Assembly: GCF_019968605.1 (NCBI RefSeq)
Contig: NZ_CP082966.1
Coordinates: 3,523,501 to 3,587,500 of the forward strand
Direction: 5' to 3'
Source of the DNA: Polaribacter litorisediminis
GTDB taxonomy: Bacteria; Bacteroidota; Bacteroidia; Flavobacteriales; Flavobacteriaceae
Length of the DNA: 64,000 nt
Made by a program: the position numbers and the translations under genes. Of the stretch, positions 26,537 through 35,298 are shown piece after piece (the stretch's first letter is position 1; every line of letters begins with the position of its first letter). The notes below the pieces were generated by a model, which was given only the letters and a program-made list of their open reading frames with translations, was not told where the DNA came from and made no database searches.

Positions 26537-28585
26537 ATGAAAACAAAAATTTTATCATTCATAGCATTTCTTCTAGTATCTGTTGCCGTAAATGCACAAA
26601 TAGATAGAAGTACCATGCCAAAACCAGGACCAGACCCTGAAATTAAATTAGGTACACCTACCACCTTTACCTTAAAAAATGGTTTAAAAGTTATTATGGT
26701 AGAAAACCATAAACTACCGAGAGCATCTGCAAGTTTAACGATTGATAATAAGCCTTACTTTGAAGGTGAAATTTCAGGAGTTTCTGGAATGATGGGGAGC
26801 TTATTAGGTCGTGGAACTACTAATATTAGTAAAGACGAATTTAATGAAAAAGTAGATTTTTTAGGCGCCAATGTTGGTTTTGGTAGCTCTTCTGCCTATG
26901 CATCTTCCTTAAAAAAATATTTTCCTGAGATATTAGGTTTAATGGCAGATGGCGTAAAAAATTCTCAATTTACGCAAGAAGAATTTGACAAAGAAGTTCA
27001 AATTACCTTAGATGGTTTAAAATCTGATGAAAAAAATGTTACCTCGGCAGCAAGACGTGTAGAAAATCTTTTAACTTTCGGTAAAAATCATCCTTTTGGA
27101 GAATTTACATCAAAAGAAAGTGTTAAGAAGATTACATTAGAAGACGTAAAAAAGAACTACAACACGTATTATAAACCTAACAATGCATATTTGGTAATTG
27201 AAGGTGATATTGATACAAAAGAGATTAAAAAATTAGTAAAAAACTTATTTTCAGATTGGGAAAAAGGAGAAATTCCTGCTTACACCATGCCTGAAACGAA
27301 AAACGTGCCAACCACAGAAATAAATTTTGTGAACATGCCAAATGCCGTGCAATCTGAAATTGCAGTCATCAATAATGTAAATTTAACTTTAGGAGACAAA
27401 GATTATTATGCTGCTTTAATGGCGAGTAATATTCTTGGTGGTGGCGGAACTGCTCGTTTATTTATGAACCTTAGAGAAGACAAAGGATATACGTATGGAT
27501 CTTATGCTAGCTTAAGACAAAACAGATATGCGGGTACTTTTAGAGCAACGGCAAGTGTTAGAAACATGGTAACCGATAGCTCTGTTGTAGAGTTACAAAG
27601 AGAAATTAATAAAATTAGATACCAAAAAGTAACTCCAGAAGAATTGAAAAATTCTAAAGAAGAATACATTGGTGGTTTTGTAATGGACGTGCAAAAACCA
27701 AGAACTGTGGCTAATTTTGCCTTGAATATTGAACGTTACAACTTACCAAAAGATTTCTATGCAAACTACATTAAAAATATAAAAGCAGTTACTTTAGAAG
27801 ATGTTCAAAATGCTGCTATTAAATATTTTAGAGGTGACAGAGCAAGAATTGTAATTACAGGAAAAGGAATTGATGTTTTAAAGAATCTAGAAAAAACAGA
27901 TTACGTGATTAAATATTTTGATAAATATGGAAATCCGACTGAGAAACCAGAAATGACCATGCCAATTCCAGAAGGAATGACTGCTGGAAATGTAATCGAT
28001 AAATACATCGAAGCTATTGGAGGCAAGGAAAAGGTAATGGCTGTAAAGACAACCATGATGATTGCAAATGCTACCATTCAAGGAACACCTTTAGTAATGA
28101 CCATGAAAGCTGCTGCACCTAATAAAACTTCTCAAGTAATTTCTGTGATGGGAAATGTTGCGCAAAAAGCTGTTTTTAATGGTACTACTGGATATCAAGA
28201 AGCAAGAGGTCAAAAAATGGATATGCAGCCAGCACAAATAGAAGAAGCAAAAGCTAATTTAGTTCCTTTCTCTGACATGGCATATACAAACGGAACATTA
28301 GACCGAATTGAACCTGTTGATGGCGTAAACTACTTTGTAATTAAATACAATGACAAAGAAATATTTTATAACATGGAGTCTGGTTTAAAAACAAAAGAAG
28401 TAAAAACAGTAAAAACTCCAGACGGAAAAGAAGTTCAAGTTCCTACTACTTTTAGTGATTATAAAGAAGTAAACGGCGTTATGTTTCCATACACAATTGG
28501 TCAGAAAATGGGTCCAATGGATTTAAATTTTGAAATAAAAGAAATTAAAATAAATGAAGGCGTTTCTGATGCTGATTTTGAATAA
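26537..28585 (+). CDS. M16 peptidase-like partner subunit with C-terminal extension
   Basis: 682 residues, signal peptide (about 1-20). Two M16 folds span about 35-470, but where HxxEH should be the sequence reads GVSGMMGSLLGRGTTN, so it is catalytically inactive alone. It has the partner-type motif GGGGTARLFMNLREDKGYTYG. After about residue 480 a separate domain (VIDKYIEAIGGKEKVMAVKT...) resembles the periplasmic lipoprotein-localisation-like domains often attached to Bacteroidota proteins. Paired with the active subunit just upstream. Confidence 0.85.
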   Translation: MKTKILSFIAFLLVSVAVNAQIDRSTMPKPGPDPEIKLGTPTTFTLKNGLKVIMVENHKLPRASASLTIDNKPYFEGEISGVSGMMGSLLGRGTTNISKDEFNEKVDFLGANVGFGSSSAYASSLKKYFPEILGLMADGVKNSQFTQEEFDKEVQITLDGLKSDEKNVTSAARRVENLLTFGKNHPFGEFTSKESVKKITLEDVKKNYNTYYKPNNAYLVIEGDIDTKEIKKLVKNLFSDWEKGEIPAYTMPETKNVPTTEINFVNMPNAVQSEIAVINNVNLTLGDKDYYAALMASNILGGGGTARLFMNLREDKGYTYGSYASLRQNRYAGTFRATASVRNMVTDSSVVELQREINKIRYQKVTPEELKNSKEEYIGGFVMDVQKPRTVANFALNIERYNLPKDFYANYIKNIKAVTLEDVQNAAIKYFRGDRARIVITGKGIDVLKNLEKTDYVIKYFDKYGNPTEKPEMTMPIPEGMTAGNVIDKYIEAIGGKEKVMAVKTTMMIANATIQGTPLVMTMKAAAPNKTSQVISVMGNVAQKAVFNGTTGYQEARGQKMDMQPAQIEEAKANLVPFSDMAYTNGTLDRIEPVDGVNYFVIKYNDKEIFYNMESGLKTKEVKTVKTPDGKEVQVPTTFSDYKEVNGVMFPYTIGQKMGPMDLNFEIKEIKINEGVSDADFE

Positions 28586-28611
28586 TTATTTTTAAAAATA
28601 GAGTATATAAT

Positions 28612-28645
28612 AAAGAGTCAAGATATATTTCTTGGCTCTTTTTAT
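28612..28645. terminator. Terminator between the M16 operon and the convergent EamA gene
   Basis: AAAGAGTCAAGA / TTCTTGGCTCTTTTT stem with one internal mismatch and a T-run on the plus strand. Confidence 0.7.
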
Positions 28646-28676
28646 TAAGTAGTTTATCAACTCAAACAATAAAATC

Positions 28677-29573
28677 TTAACGATTCTTATTCACCAAATA
28701 AACACCAAATAAAATAATAGCTCCAGCAAATATTTGAATACCACTTAACTTTTCTCCATCTAAAAATCCCCAGAAAATAGCTACTAAAGGAATTAAATAC
28801 GCCACAGATGATGAAAAAACAGGATCTGAAATATGCACCAATTTATTATAAATAGTTTTTGCAATTCCTGTTCCTACAATCGATAAAATGGCTAAATAGC
28901 CCAAAGACTCCATTAAAACTTCATTTTTTACATCCAACGTAGCAAAGAAATCTGTACAACCTAAAACAATAATTGCCGGAACTAGTAATAGTAAAAAATT
29001 ACCCGTTACAATAGATAATGCAGGTACATCACTCAAATATTTTTTTATCATATTTGCGTTTAAAGCATACCCAACAGAACCTATAATGATCAAAAAAGCA
29101 AACCAATAATTCTGATTCGGGTTTAAAGAAGCTCCTTTTAAAATCAGAATTAAAGTTCCTACCAAACCGATTAAAATTCCAAATAGCTGCTTTCTTTTAA
29201 ATGTAAAACCAAAAATTGAAGCTCCTAAAATTAAGGTATAAAAAGGTGTTAACGAATTTAAAATCGATACAATGGAACTATCGATGTTGGTAATGGCAAA
29301 TGCAAATAAGAAACCAGGAATAAAAGTACCCGCCAATGCTGTAAATACAACATACCTATAATGCTCTTTTTGAATCTTTTTTAACGACGGAAAAGCCACT
29401 GATAATAAAAAAATTGCGGTAAAAATCATTCTCAAAGCACCTACCTGTATTGGTGTTAAACCGATTAAGGCTTTTTTCATCAAAATAAAAGAACTACCCC
29501 AAACTAACGCGAGAACTAGTAAATAAAACCATTTTTGTTGTTGAGGATTCATAAGTTCGGTAAATATTTGCAA
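28677..29573 (-). CDS. EamA-family (DMT superfamily) transporter
   Basis: 298 residues with ten predicted membrane helices in two EamA repeats (about 15-145 and 155-295). N-terminal repeat signature: ALVWGSSFILMKKALIGLTP; second repeat: SSSVAYLIPLVAIFWGFLDG. Members export amino acids, nucleobases or metabolites. Substrate not predictable. Another start at MNPQQQKWFY (6 codons in) is equally plausible. Confidence 0.85.
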   Translation of the reverse strand: MQIFTELMNPQQQKWFYLLVLALVWGSSFILMKKALIGLTPIQVGALRMIFTAIFLLSVAFPSLKKIQKEHYRYVVFTALAGTFIPGFLFAFAITNIDSSIVSILNSLTPFYTLILGASIFGFTFKRKQLFGILIGLVGTLILILKGASLNPNQNYWFAFLIIIGSVGYALNANMIKKYLSDVPALSIVTGNFLLLLVPAIIVLGCTDFFATLDVKNEVLMESLGYLAILSIVGTGIAKTIYNKLVHISDPVFSSSVAYLIPLVAIFWGFLDGEKLSGIQIFAGAIILFGVYLVNKNR

Positions 29574-29688
29574 AAATCTGATATTTATTTAAATAGCTAT
29601 CTAAATATTGATAAATTTGCACAATAACTAAATGCCAAAACTTGATGACCTTTTAAACAGGTTTTTATAAACTTATAAATTTATTCTC

Positions 29689-30210
29689 ATGAAAATTCAA
29701 AAAGTACTATCCGCTATTGCAATTGCGTGTTTCGTTCTAATAGGATGTAAAGACGAAGTGAAAAAAGAAGTGAAAAAAGAGCAACTTTCTTTAGCTATTT
29801 CTGGAATGACCTGCGAAATTGGTTGTGCAAAAACCATTCAATCTAAATTATCTAAAAAAGAAGGCGTTTTAAATGCTAAAGTAATTTTTACCGATAGTAT
29901 TGCCAATATTGAATTTGATTCAAATACAACCTCTAAAACAGCTTTAATTGCTTTTGTAGATGGTATTGCTGGTGGCGATTTATATAAAGCCTCTGAAGCT
30001 TCAATAGTTTCTAAAAAGGCGCATGTATGTTCAGGTAACTGTAAAGAAAATTGTGAAATGCATGCAGCTTCCGAAAGCACTAAAAAAGCACATGCGTGTT
30101 CTGATGCTTGTAAAGAAAAGTGTGAGATGAAAGCTGAAAAAATGAAAGCCGAAAAAATGACTTGTAAAGAAGATTGTACTATGGCTTGTTGTAAAGATAA
30201 AAAAGCTTAA
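29689..30210 (+). CDS. Metal-binding lipoprotein: HMA-like domain plus Cys-rich tail
   Basis: 173 residues. Lipoprotein signal (AIACFVLIGCKDEV, Cys 20). An HMA-like domain spans about 32-105 (LSLAISGMTCEIGCAKTIQS). The metal site is spaced C-x3-C rather than the usual C-x2-C. The tail (about 110-173) holds repeated Cys pairs: HVCSGNCKENCEMH, HACSDACKEKCEM, TCKEDCTMACCKDKK. A periplasmic metal scavenger or sensor (copper or similar) is the likely role by inference. No P-type ATPase or regulator is adjacent. Confidence 0.78.
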   Translation: MKIQKVLSAIAIACFVLIGCKDEVKKEVKKEQLSLAISGMTCEIGCAKTIQSKLSKKEGVLNAKVIFTDSIANIEFDSNTTSKTALIAFVDGIAGGDLYKASEASIVSKKAHVCSGNCKENCEMHAASESTKKAHACSDACKEKCEMKAEKMKAEKMTCKEDCTMACCKDKKA

Positions 30211-30259
30211 TTATCGATTACATAATCACTATAAAAAATAGTGGTTTTATACTATCACC

Positions 30260-31225
30260 ATGAGCATCATTTCTAAAGATATAACAAAAGCCATTACGCT
30301 ATTATCAAATGATGAATTGGTTGCTATTCCTACAGAAACTGTCTATGGTTTAGCAGGAAATATCTTTAGTGAAAAAGCGATTCAACGTATTTTTGAAACC
30401 AAAAAAAGACCCTTTTTCAATCCGCTAATTGTTCATATTTCTTCGGTTGATGTTCTAGATACGATTGTTTCTCATGTTCCTGAAAAAGCAAAAATATTAG
30501 CCAATACTTTTTGGCCAGGATCTATGACTTTGGTCTTAAAAAAGACTAAAAAAATTCCTGATATCATTACAGCAGGCAAAGATACAGTTGCGGTGCGTGT
30601 ACCAAATCATCCTGTAACTTTAGAGCTACTTAAAAAACTACCTTTTCCTTTAGCCGCGCCAAGTGCCAATCCTTTTAACCAAATTAGCCCTACAAAACCA
30701 GAACATGTAGAACACTATTTTAAGCATGACATTCAAATGGTTTTAGATGGGGGTGCTTGTAAAAATGGCATAGAATCTACCATTATTGGTTTTGAAAATG
30801 ACGAACCTGTTGTTTACAGATTAGGCGCTTTAGCTATAGAGGATATTGAAAGTGCTGTTGGTAAAATCACCATCAAAAATAAAAAGGAAGAAAACCCTGA
30901 TGCTCCAGGAATGTTAGACAAACATTATTCACCAAAAACTAAAACTATTTTAACATCTTCAATTTTAGCTGAAATTGAAAATCATCAAAATAAAAAAATT
31001 GGTGTTTTAGCTTTTAATACTTCCTTTAAAAGTGATAAAATTGCGGCTGAAATTATTTTGTCAATCACTTCTAATTTACAGGAAGCGGCATCAAAATTAT
31101 ATGACAGTTTGCATCAACTAGACCATTTAAATTTGGATCTTATTATTGCCGAAAGACTCCCTGACATTGGGTTAGGAAAATCGATAAATGACCGTTTACA
31201 ACGTGCTTCCTTTGTGGCTTTATAA
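30260..31225 (+). CDS. tsaC: L-threonylcarbamoyladenylate synthase (Sua5/YwlC type)
   Basis: 321 residues. The YrdC domain (about 1-200) has AIPTETVYGLAGN, FETKKRPFFNPLIVHI, FWPGSMTLVLKK, VRVPNHPVTLELL and PLAAPSANPFNQISPT. The C-terminal Sua5 domain (about 205-321) follows the linker PDAPGMLDKHYSPKT. It makes threonylcarbamoyl-AMP for the t6A modification of ANN-decoding tRNAs. Stand-alone gene. Confidence 0.93.
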   Translation: MSIISKDITKAITLLSNDELVAIPTETVYGLAGNIFSEKAIQRIFETKKRPFFNPLIVHISSVDVLDTIVSHVPEKAKILANTFWPGSMTLVLKKTKKIPDIITAGKDTVAVRVPNHPVTLELLKKLPFPLAAPSANPFNQISPTKPEHVEHYFKHDIQMVLDGGACKNGIESTIIGFENDEPVVYRLGALAIEDIESAVGKITIKNKKEENPDAPGMLDKHYSPKTKTILTSSILAEIENHQNKKIGVLAFNTSFKSDKIAAEIILSITSNLQEAASKLYDSLHQLDHLNLDLIIAERLPDIGLGKSINDRLQRASFVAL

Positions 31226-31292
31226 ACTTATTTATAAACTTAAAAGTCAAAAATAAAACGAGATATCTTACACTAAGGTTTCTTCTAATTCG

Positions 31293-31649
31293 TCATTCAT
31301 AATTCATACGATCCTCATCTAAAAGTGAAAACAAGAAAGACCTAAAGATAGACAGTAAAATACTAAAAAATAACGCTGCTAAAAAGCCTGAAACTGCAAA
31401 ACCATCTACCAATTTATCTGCCAATAGAATGATAATTGCATTAATTACAAACAGAAACAAACCAAAAGTGACTAAAGTTGCCGGAAGTGTAAAAAATACC
31501 AAAAGCGATCTAACAAACATATTTAATAACGAAATTACAATAGCAACAATAATTGCAGAAATATAGCCATCTATGACCACTCCAGGTAAAATATTGGCTA
31601 ACAGAATCACTGCTAAAGCCGTTAATAAAATTTTTAAAAAGGTTTTCAT
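31293..31649 (-). CDS. Phage holin family 4-like small membrane protein
   Basis: 118 residues with four hydrophobic segments and no soluble domain. Features match the widespread Phage_holin_4_2-type family (LANILPGVVIDGYISAIIVAIV ... LPATLVTFGLFLFVINAIII). Despite the name these are usually housekeeping membrane proteins of unknown role, and no phage genes lie nearby. Confidence 0.75.
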   Translation of the reverse strand: MKTFLKILLTALAVILLANILPGVVIDGYISAIIVAIVISLLNMFVRSLLVFFTLPATLVTFGLFLFVINAIIILLADKLVDGFAVSGFLAALFFSILLSIFRSFLFSLLDEDRMNYE

Positions 31650-31832
31650 GTGCTGTAATTTAACCTATTGATTGCTAAAAGTGTACCGAAATAAAAAGCC
31701 TGAAGTTTTGACAGGTTTAAAAAATATCATTTGTTTCTAGACACATTTTCTTCTAATTGAGCCCAAGGTTAATTTAAATAATACAGATGATTATATATCT
31801 TTGTTAAAATTCGCCTCCATTTAGTAGAAAAT

Positions 31833-32450
31833 ATGGGACTTTATAATAAATATATTCTTCCGTCAGTAATTGACTTCGCTTGTAAACAAAACGCTAGCAT
31901 GCGCCAACGAATGAAAGTAATTCCATTAGCTGCCGGAAATATTCTGGAAATTAGAGTGGGCTCAGGATTGAACTTGCCTATCTATGATAAAGAAAAGGTA
32001 ACGCATTTAACTGCCATCGATCCCTCAAGAGAAATATGGCAGAAAAACAGCATTGATGTACAAAACCTACCCTTTGAGTTTGCATTTACAGAAGCATTTG
32101 CCGAAAATATACCAGAAGATAATAACCAATTTGATGCCGTTGTAATTACCTATGCCCTTTGTACAATTTCAGATACAAAAAGAGCCCTTGAAGAAGTACG
32201 AAGAGTCTTAAAACCAAATGGAAAATTAATTTTTTGCGAACATGGCAAAGCTCCGGATAAAGTTACGCAACAATGGCAACATAGCATTAACCCCATATGG
32301 AAACGTCTCGGTGGTGGTTGTCATTTAAATAAAGATATTCCATTCATCATTCAAGAAAATGGATTTAAAATAAAGACTTTAGAAAAAATGTATATCCCAG
32401 GATGGAAACCTGCAAGTTTTAACTATTGGGGTACCGCTGAAGTTTACTAA
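31833..32450 (+). CDS. Class I SAM-dependent methyltransferase with an altered motif I
   Basis: 205 residues, Methyltransf_11-like. Motif I reads ILEIRVGSGLNLP; the first glycine of the usual E-x-G-x-G-x-G is an arginine (codon AGA, one base from GGA). The following acidic residue (LTAIDPS), motif IV FDAVVITYALCTI and RRVLKPNGKLIFCEHG are intact. C-terminus ends with NYWGTAEVY, like small phospholipid or quinone-type methyltransferases. The Arg might disturb SAM binding; activity uncertain. Substrate unknown. Confidence 0.8.
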   Translation: MGLYNKYILPSVIDFACKQNASMRQRMKVIPLAAGNILEIRVGSGLNLPIYDKEKVTHLTAIDPSREIWQKNSIDVQNLPFEFAFTEAFAENIPEDNNQFDAVVITYALCTISDTKRALEEVRRVLKPNGKLIFCEHGKAPDKVTQQWQHSINPIWKRLGGGCHLNKDIPFIIQENGFKIKTLEKMYIPGWKPASFNYWGTAEVY

Positions 32451-32963
32451 AATATTTACAACTCAAAACAACAGAAACTATTTTTGGCACAATTACAATT
32501 ACAATTACAAAAAAGGATTCGTTTCTCCTATTTTTACTCTTGTTTTAAGAAAAAAGACGGTTATTGCTAACGTTTGTTAGTCGCTAACTCACAAATACCT
32601 TTCTAATTTATAGCACTTTAAAATTGTATGTATTTTTCTTTTAAAACTAGTTTTGATAAAATGGCAACTGAATGCCAAATGCAAACAATTTTCAAGAACC
32701 AAAATTTTCAGCCATTTTATTATCAATTTCTAGGTTAAAATAAGCTGCTGGTGTAAACGTATAATTGTCTTTTAATGACTAGATTTTTTTATGAAAATAA
32801 GATTTCTGATGGAGTCTATTTTAGTTTATTTTGAATTCTTTTGTTCTTAGTTTATTTTTTGTGATCATCCCAAAATTAAATAAAGTTAACCATTTCAATA
32901 TATTTTAAAGAAAAACAATTTTATTTGTTATGAATCATTCATATTTTTCGTTATACAAATAGC
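32451..32963. other. 513-bp gap with a possible gene remnant
   Basis: AT-rich, no convincing intact gene. On the minus strand around 32695-32785 a 28-codon open stretch reads DNYTFTPAAYFNLEIDNKMA before a stop. It looks like the end of an outer-membrane-type protein and may be a decayed relic. A short tandem ACAATT repeat lies near 32490. The sigma gene promoter should lie just before 32964 but I see no clear -7. Confidence 0.4.
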
Positions 32964-33476
32964 ATGAACAAACAAGATTTTAAACAGAACGTCTTTTCAT
33001 TTTCAGAAAGAATTTACCCTATGGTTGCAAGAATGCTCGGCGGCAATCATAATGCTGAAGATGCAATTCAAGAAATAATGCTAAAACTCTGGGAAAAACG
33101 AAATCAGGTTGCAAAACACCCAAATATAAAAGGTTTGGTATTCTTAACAGCTCGAAATTATTGCATAGATGTGTTGCGTAAAAAATCACTTTTGGTAGAT
33201 GATGCTACTTCTTATTTAAAGGTAATAAAATCATCGAATGATAACTCTGATATAGAATGGCAAGAACTTAATAGAATTATTCAGGAAATTCTAAAAAAGT
33301 TACCTGAACAACAAAAAGAGGTTTTTGTAATGCGCGATTTAGATGGATACGAATTTAAAGAAATATCGGCAACACTAGAAATTACAGTAGAACACGTTAG
33401 AGTTTTAGTATCAAGAGCAAGAAAATTTATAGGAGCATCCTTAGAAAAAACATACCATTATGAACAAGGAAAATAG
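32964..33476 (+). CDS. ECF-type RNA polymerase sigma factor
   Basis: 170 residues. Region 2: MLGGNHNAEDAIQEIMLKLW and GLVFLTARNYCIDVLRKK. Region 4: LPEQQKEVFVMRDLDGYEFK, then ISATLEITVEHVRVLVSRAR (helix-turn-helix). It overlaps by 17 bp the next gene, a single-pass membrane protein probably acting as its anti-sigma, and is followed by a plug-like secreted protein. Confidence 0.9.
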   Translation: MNKQDFKQNVFSFSERIYPMVARMLGGNHNAEDAIQEIMLKLWEKRNQVAKHPNIKGLVFLTARNYCIDVLRKKSLLVDDATSYLKVIKSSNDNSDIEWQELNRIIQEILKKLPEQQKEVFVMRDLDGYEFKEISATLEITVEHVRVLVSRARKFIGASLEKTYHYEQGK

Positions 33477-33888
33477 GAAAGATATTATCAAGAAATACAA
33501 GTCTGGTACGTCTAATTTAGAGGAGGAAAAATTGCTATTTAACAGTGCAGAAAAAACGGATGAACCTTTAAAAATATGGGCTGATTTTGTGAAGCAAAAC
33601 CAAAAAGAAATTCCAGAAAACTTGAATGATAAATTATGGGCATCTTTTGAAGAAAAAACTAAAAAATCCAATAAATTTAAGATTGGAATACTATCTGCTG
33701 CTGCATCAATTACGTTGATTTTCTCATTGTTCATTTATAATAGTAATCAAAATACACTTACAGAAACAGAAAAGCAAGCGTTATTAAACGAAGCCAAAAA
33801 TATGTTTATTGAAGCTGACAAAGAAAAAGTAATGTATCGAAAAATCTTAGAAAATGATTTGGTCATTGTTTACACAAAAACACAATAA
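33460..33888 (+). CDS. Probable anti-sigma-type membrane protein
   Basis: 142 residues with a charged cytoplasmic N-terminal half (about 1-75) and one transmembrane helix (IGILSAAASITLIFSLFIY, about 77-95). A short helical periplasmic tail follows. No recognised zinc-binding anti-sigma motif. The role rests on position: it overlaps the ECF sigma gene by 17 bp, and the topology fits an anti-sigma factor. Confidence 0.6.
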   Translation: MNKENRKDIIKKYKSGTSNLEEEKLLFNSAEKTDEPLKIWADFVKQNQKEIPENLNDKLWASFEEKTKKSNKFKIGILSAAASITLIFSLFIYNSNQNTLTETEKQALLNEAKNMFIEADKEKVMYRKILENDLVIVYTKTQ

Positions 33889-33927
33889 AAATAAATAAAG
33901 TCTATTAATAATTAAACATCAATAAAA

Positions 33928-34422
33928 ATGAAAAAAATAATATTTGCATCAATTATGATACTGTGCTCACTTTCAATAGTCCGAGCACAGGAAGAAAAAA
34001 GCGATAAAGAAAACCTTTTGGTAAAATTAAAAAAAGGTGCAACACCAATTATTTATGTAGATGGTAAAATTTTCGATTTCCCTATGGAATTGATAGATCA
34101 AACTCAAATAGAATCGATGTTTGTCATAAAAGGAAAAGATGCAATTGCTAAATACAAAGCACCAAATGGCGTTATTTTAATAAAAACAAAAGCGGCAAAG
34201 CAGTTAGATTTTTCTTATATAAAAGCAGGCGAGCATTTAAAAGAAATGGCCAATAAAAACGATCCAAAAGTAATTATTGACGGCAAGGTTGCTGATAAAA
34301 AAACGCTTGATACATTAAGTCCGAATACTATTGATAAAATGGAAGTAATAAAAGGAGAAAAAGCCATTAAACAATACAATGCGCCTAACGGTGTCATTAT
34401 TATCACTACAAAAAAAATGTAA
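33928..34422 (+). CDS. Secreted protein with two TonB-plug-like modules
   Basis: 164 residues with a signal peptide (about 1-20). Two similar modules (about 28-88 and 100-164) each read [variable]-V/IDGK-...-IESMFVIKGKDAIAKYKAPN-GVILIKTK. That is the short VDG...IKG..A...YGA..NGVI.I.TK pattern of receptor plug domains, without any barrel. It may bind a partner or act as a periplasmic sensor; function unknown. Third gene of the sigma operon and closed by a strong terminator. The 3' end of a paralogue is present twice, downstream, in chimeric fragments. Confidence 0.65.
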   Translation: MKKIIFASIMILCSLSIVRAQEEKSDKENLLVKLKKGATPIIYVDGKIFDFPMELIDQTQIESMFVIKGKDAIAKYKAPNGVILIKTKAAKQLDFSYIKAGEHLKEMANKNDPKVIIDGKVADKKTLDTLSPNTIDKMEVIKGEKAIKQYNAPNGVIIITTKKM

Positions 34423-34448
34423 TCAATTCAAAATATCTTCATTGAAAT

Positions 34449-34499
34449 ACTCAGCCAAATAAAACTTTAAAATCGTTTTATTTGGTTGAGTTTTTTTTG
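34449..34499 (+). terminator. Terminator of the sigma-factor operon
   Basis: Long stem ACTCAGCCAAATAAAAC / GTTTTATTTGGTTGAGT followed by eight T. Confidence 0.85.
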
Positions 34500-34506
34500 G
34501 AATACT

Positions 34507-34699
34507 TTATTTTGATGATTTCCCTTCAACAACAATAACAATCTCCCCTTTTGGTGGTTTATTTGTATAATGCGCTAAAACTTCAGTAGCAGTTCCCCTT
34601 ACAGTTTCCTCAAACATTTTTGTGAGTTCTCTTGAAACAGAAACTTGCCTGTCAGCGCCAAAATATTCTACAAAATGTCCCAATGTTTTGACTAATTTA
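34507..34699 (-). pseudogene. rsmI 3'-end fragment, copy 1
   Basis: Translates as the last ~60 residues of RsmI (KLVKTLGHFVEYFGADRQV ... KPPKGEIVIVVEGK) with an altered end (SSK). Homology to rsmI stops at GACTAATTTA (34690-34699), where plug-gene sequence begins. No start or catalytic part. Confidence 0.8.
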
Positions 34700-34813
34700 C
34701 TGCCAGAAAATATTGAAAGTGTGGATGTTGTAAAAGGAGAGAAAGCCTTAAAAGAATATAATGCACCAAATGGGGTAATTATTATTATCAAAAAGAAGAA
34801 AAATAAAAAGTAA
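34700..34813 (+). pseudogene. Plug-like gene 3'-end fragment, copy 1
   Basis: Encodes LPENIESVDVVKGEKALKEY then NAPNGVIIIIKKKKNKK and a stop. It is close to the second module of the 33928 gene but not identical, so it comes from a lost paralogue. It opens directly onto antisense rsmI sequence and lacks a start. Confidence 0.75.
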
Positions 34814-34835
34814 TTTTAATTACATGCCCAATTTC

Positions 34836-34870
34836 AGACCTCACAGGTTTTCAAAACCTGTGAGGTCTTT
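34836..34870 (+). terminator. Terminator in tandem unit 1
   Basis: AGACCTCACAGGTTTT / AAAACCTGTGAGGTCT then T-run; same hairpin family as at 10639. Confidence 0.75.
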
Positions 34871-34905
34871 TCGAAGAGTACTATTTATCTTCCAATAATC
34901 AATAG

Positions 34906-35092
34906 CTATTTCTTCCCTTCAACAATAATAACAATCTCCCCTTTTGGTGGTTTATTTGTATAATGCGCTAAAACTTCAGTAGCAGTTCCTCTAATCGTTT
35001 CTTCAAACATTTTTGTGAGTTCTCTTGAAACAGAAACTTGCCTGTCAGCGCCAAAATATTCTACAAAATGTACCAATGTTTTGAGTAATTTA
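34906..35092 (-). pseudogene. rsmI 3'-end fragment, copy 2
   Basis: Same as copy 1: the last ~60 codons of rsmI ending with the native EGKK-type terminus, broken at the same point (TAATTTA, 35086-35092) and joined to the plug-gene fragment. Confidence 0.8.
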
Positions 35093-35206
35093 CTGCCAGA
35101 AAATATTGAAAGTGTGGATGTTGTAAAAGGAGAGAAAGCCTTAAAAGAATATAATGCACCAAATGGGGTAATTATTATTATCAAAAAGAAGAAAAATAAA
35201 AAGTAA
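35093..35206 (+). pseudogene. Plug-like gene 3'-end fragment, copy 2
   Basis: Identical in translation to copy 1 (IESVDVVKGEKALKEYNAPN then GVIIIIKKKKNKK), with the same junction. No start codon of its own; not expected to be expressed. Confidence 0.75.
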
Positions 35207-35228
35207 TTTTAATTACATTCCCAATTTC

Positions 35229-35264
35229 AGACCTCACAGGTTTTCAAAACCTGTGAGGTCTTTT
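35229..35264. terminator. Terminator in tandem unit 2, downstream of rsmI
   Basis: Same stem as at 34836, lying 35 bp past the rsmI stop; symmetrical enough to end rsmI on the minus strand. Confidence 0.7.
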
Positions 35265-35298
35265 CGAAGAGTACTATTTATCTTCCAATAATCAATAG

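Noticed and set aside
31293..31649. Prophage, suggested by the holin-family protein
   Set aside because: No other phage gene is present; this holin-named family is a common housekeeping membrane protein.
34622..35206. 63-residue plus-strand and ~92-residue minus-strand frames in both tandem units
   Set aside because: They are chimeras of antisense rsmI and a plug-gene end created by the duplication, with starts in the wrong gene.
28677..35298. Additional TGA-N6-TCA regulon members
   Set aside because: I looked at the starts of the HMA lipoprotein and tsaC regions and found no operator with a TTTG 27 nt after it.
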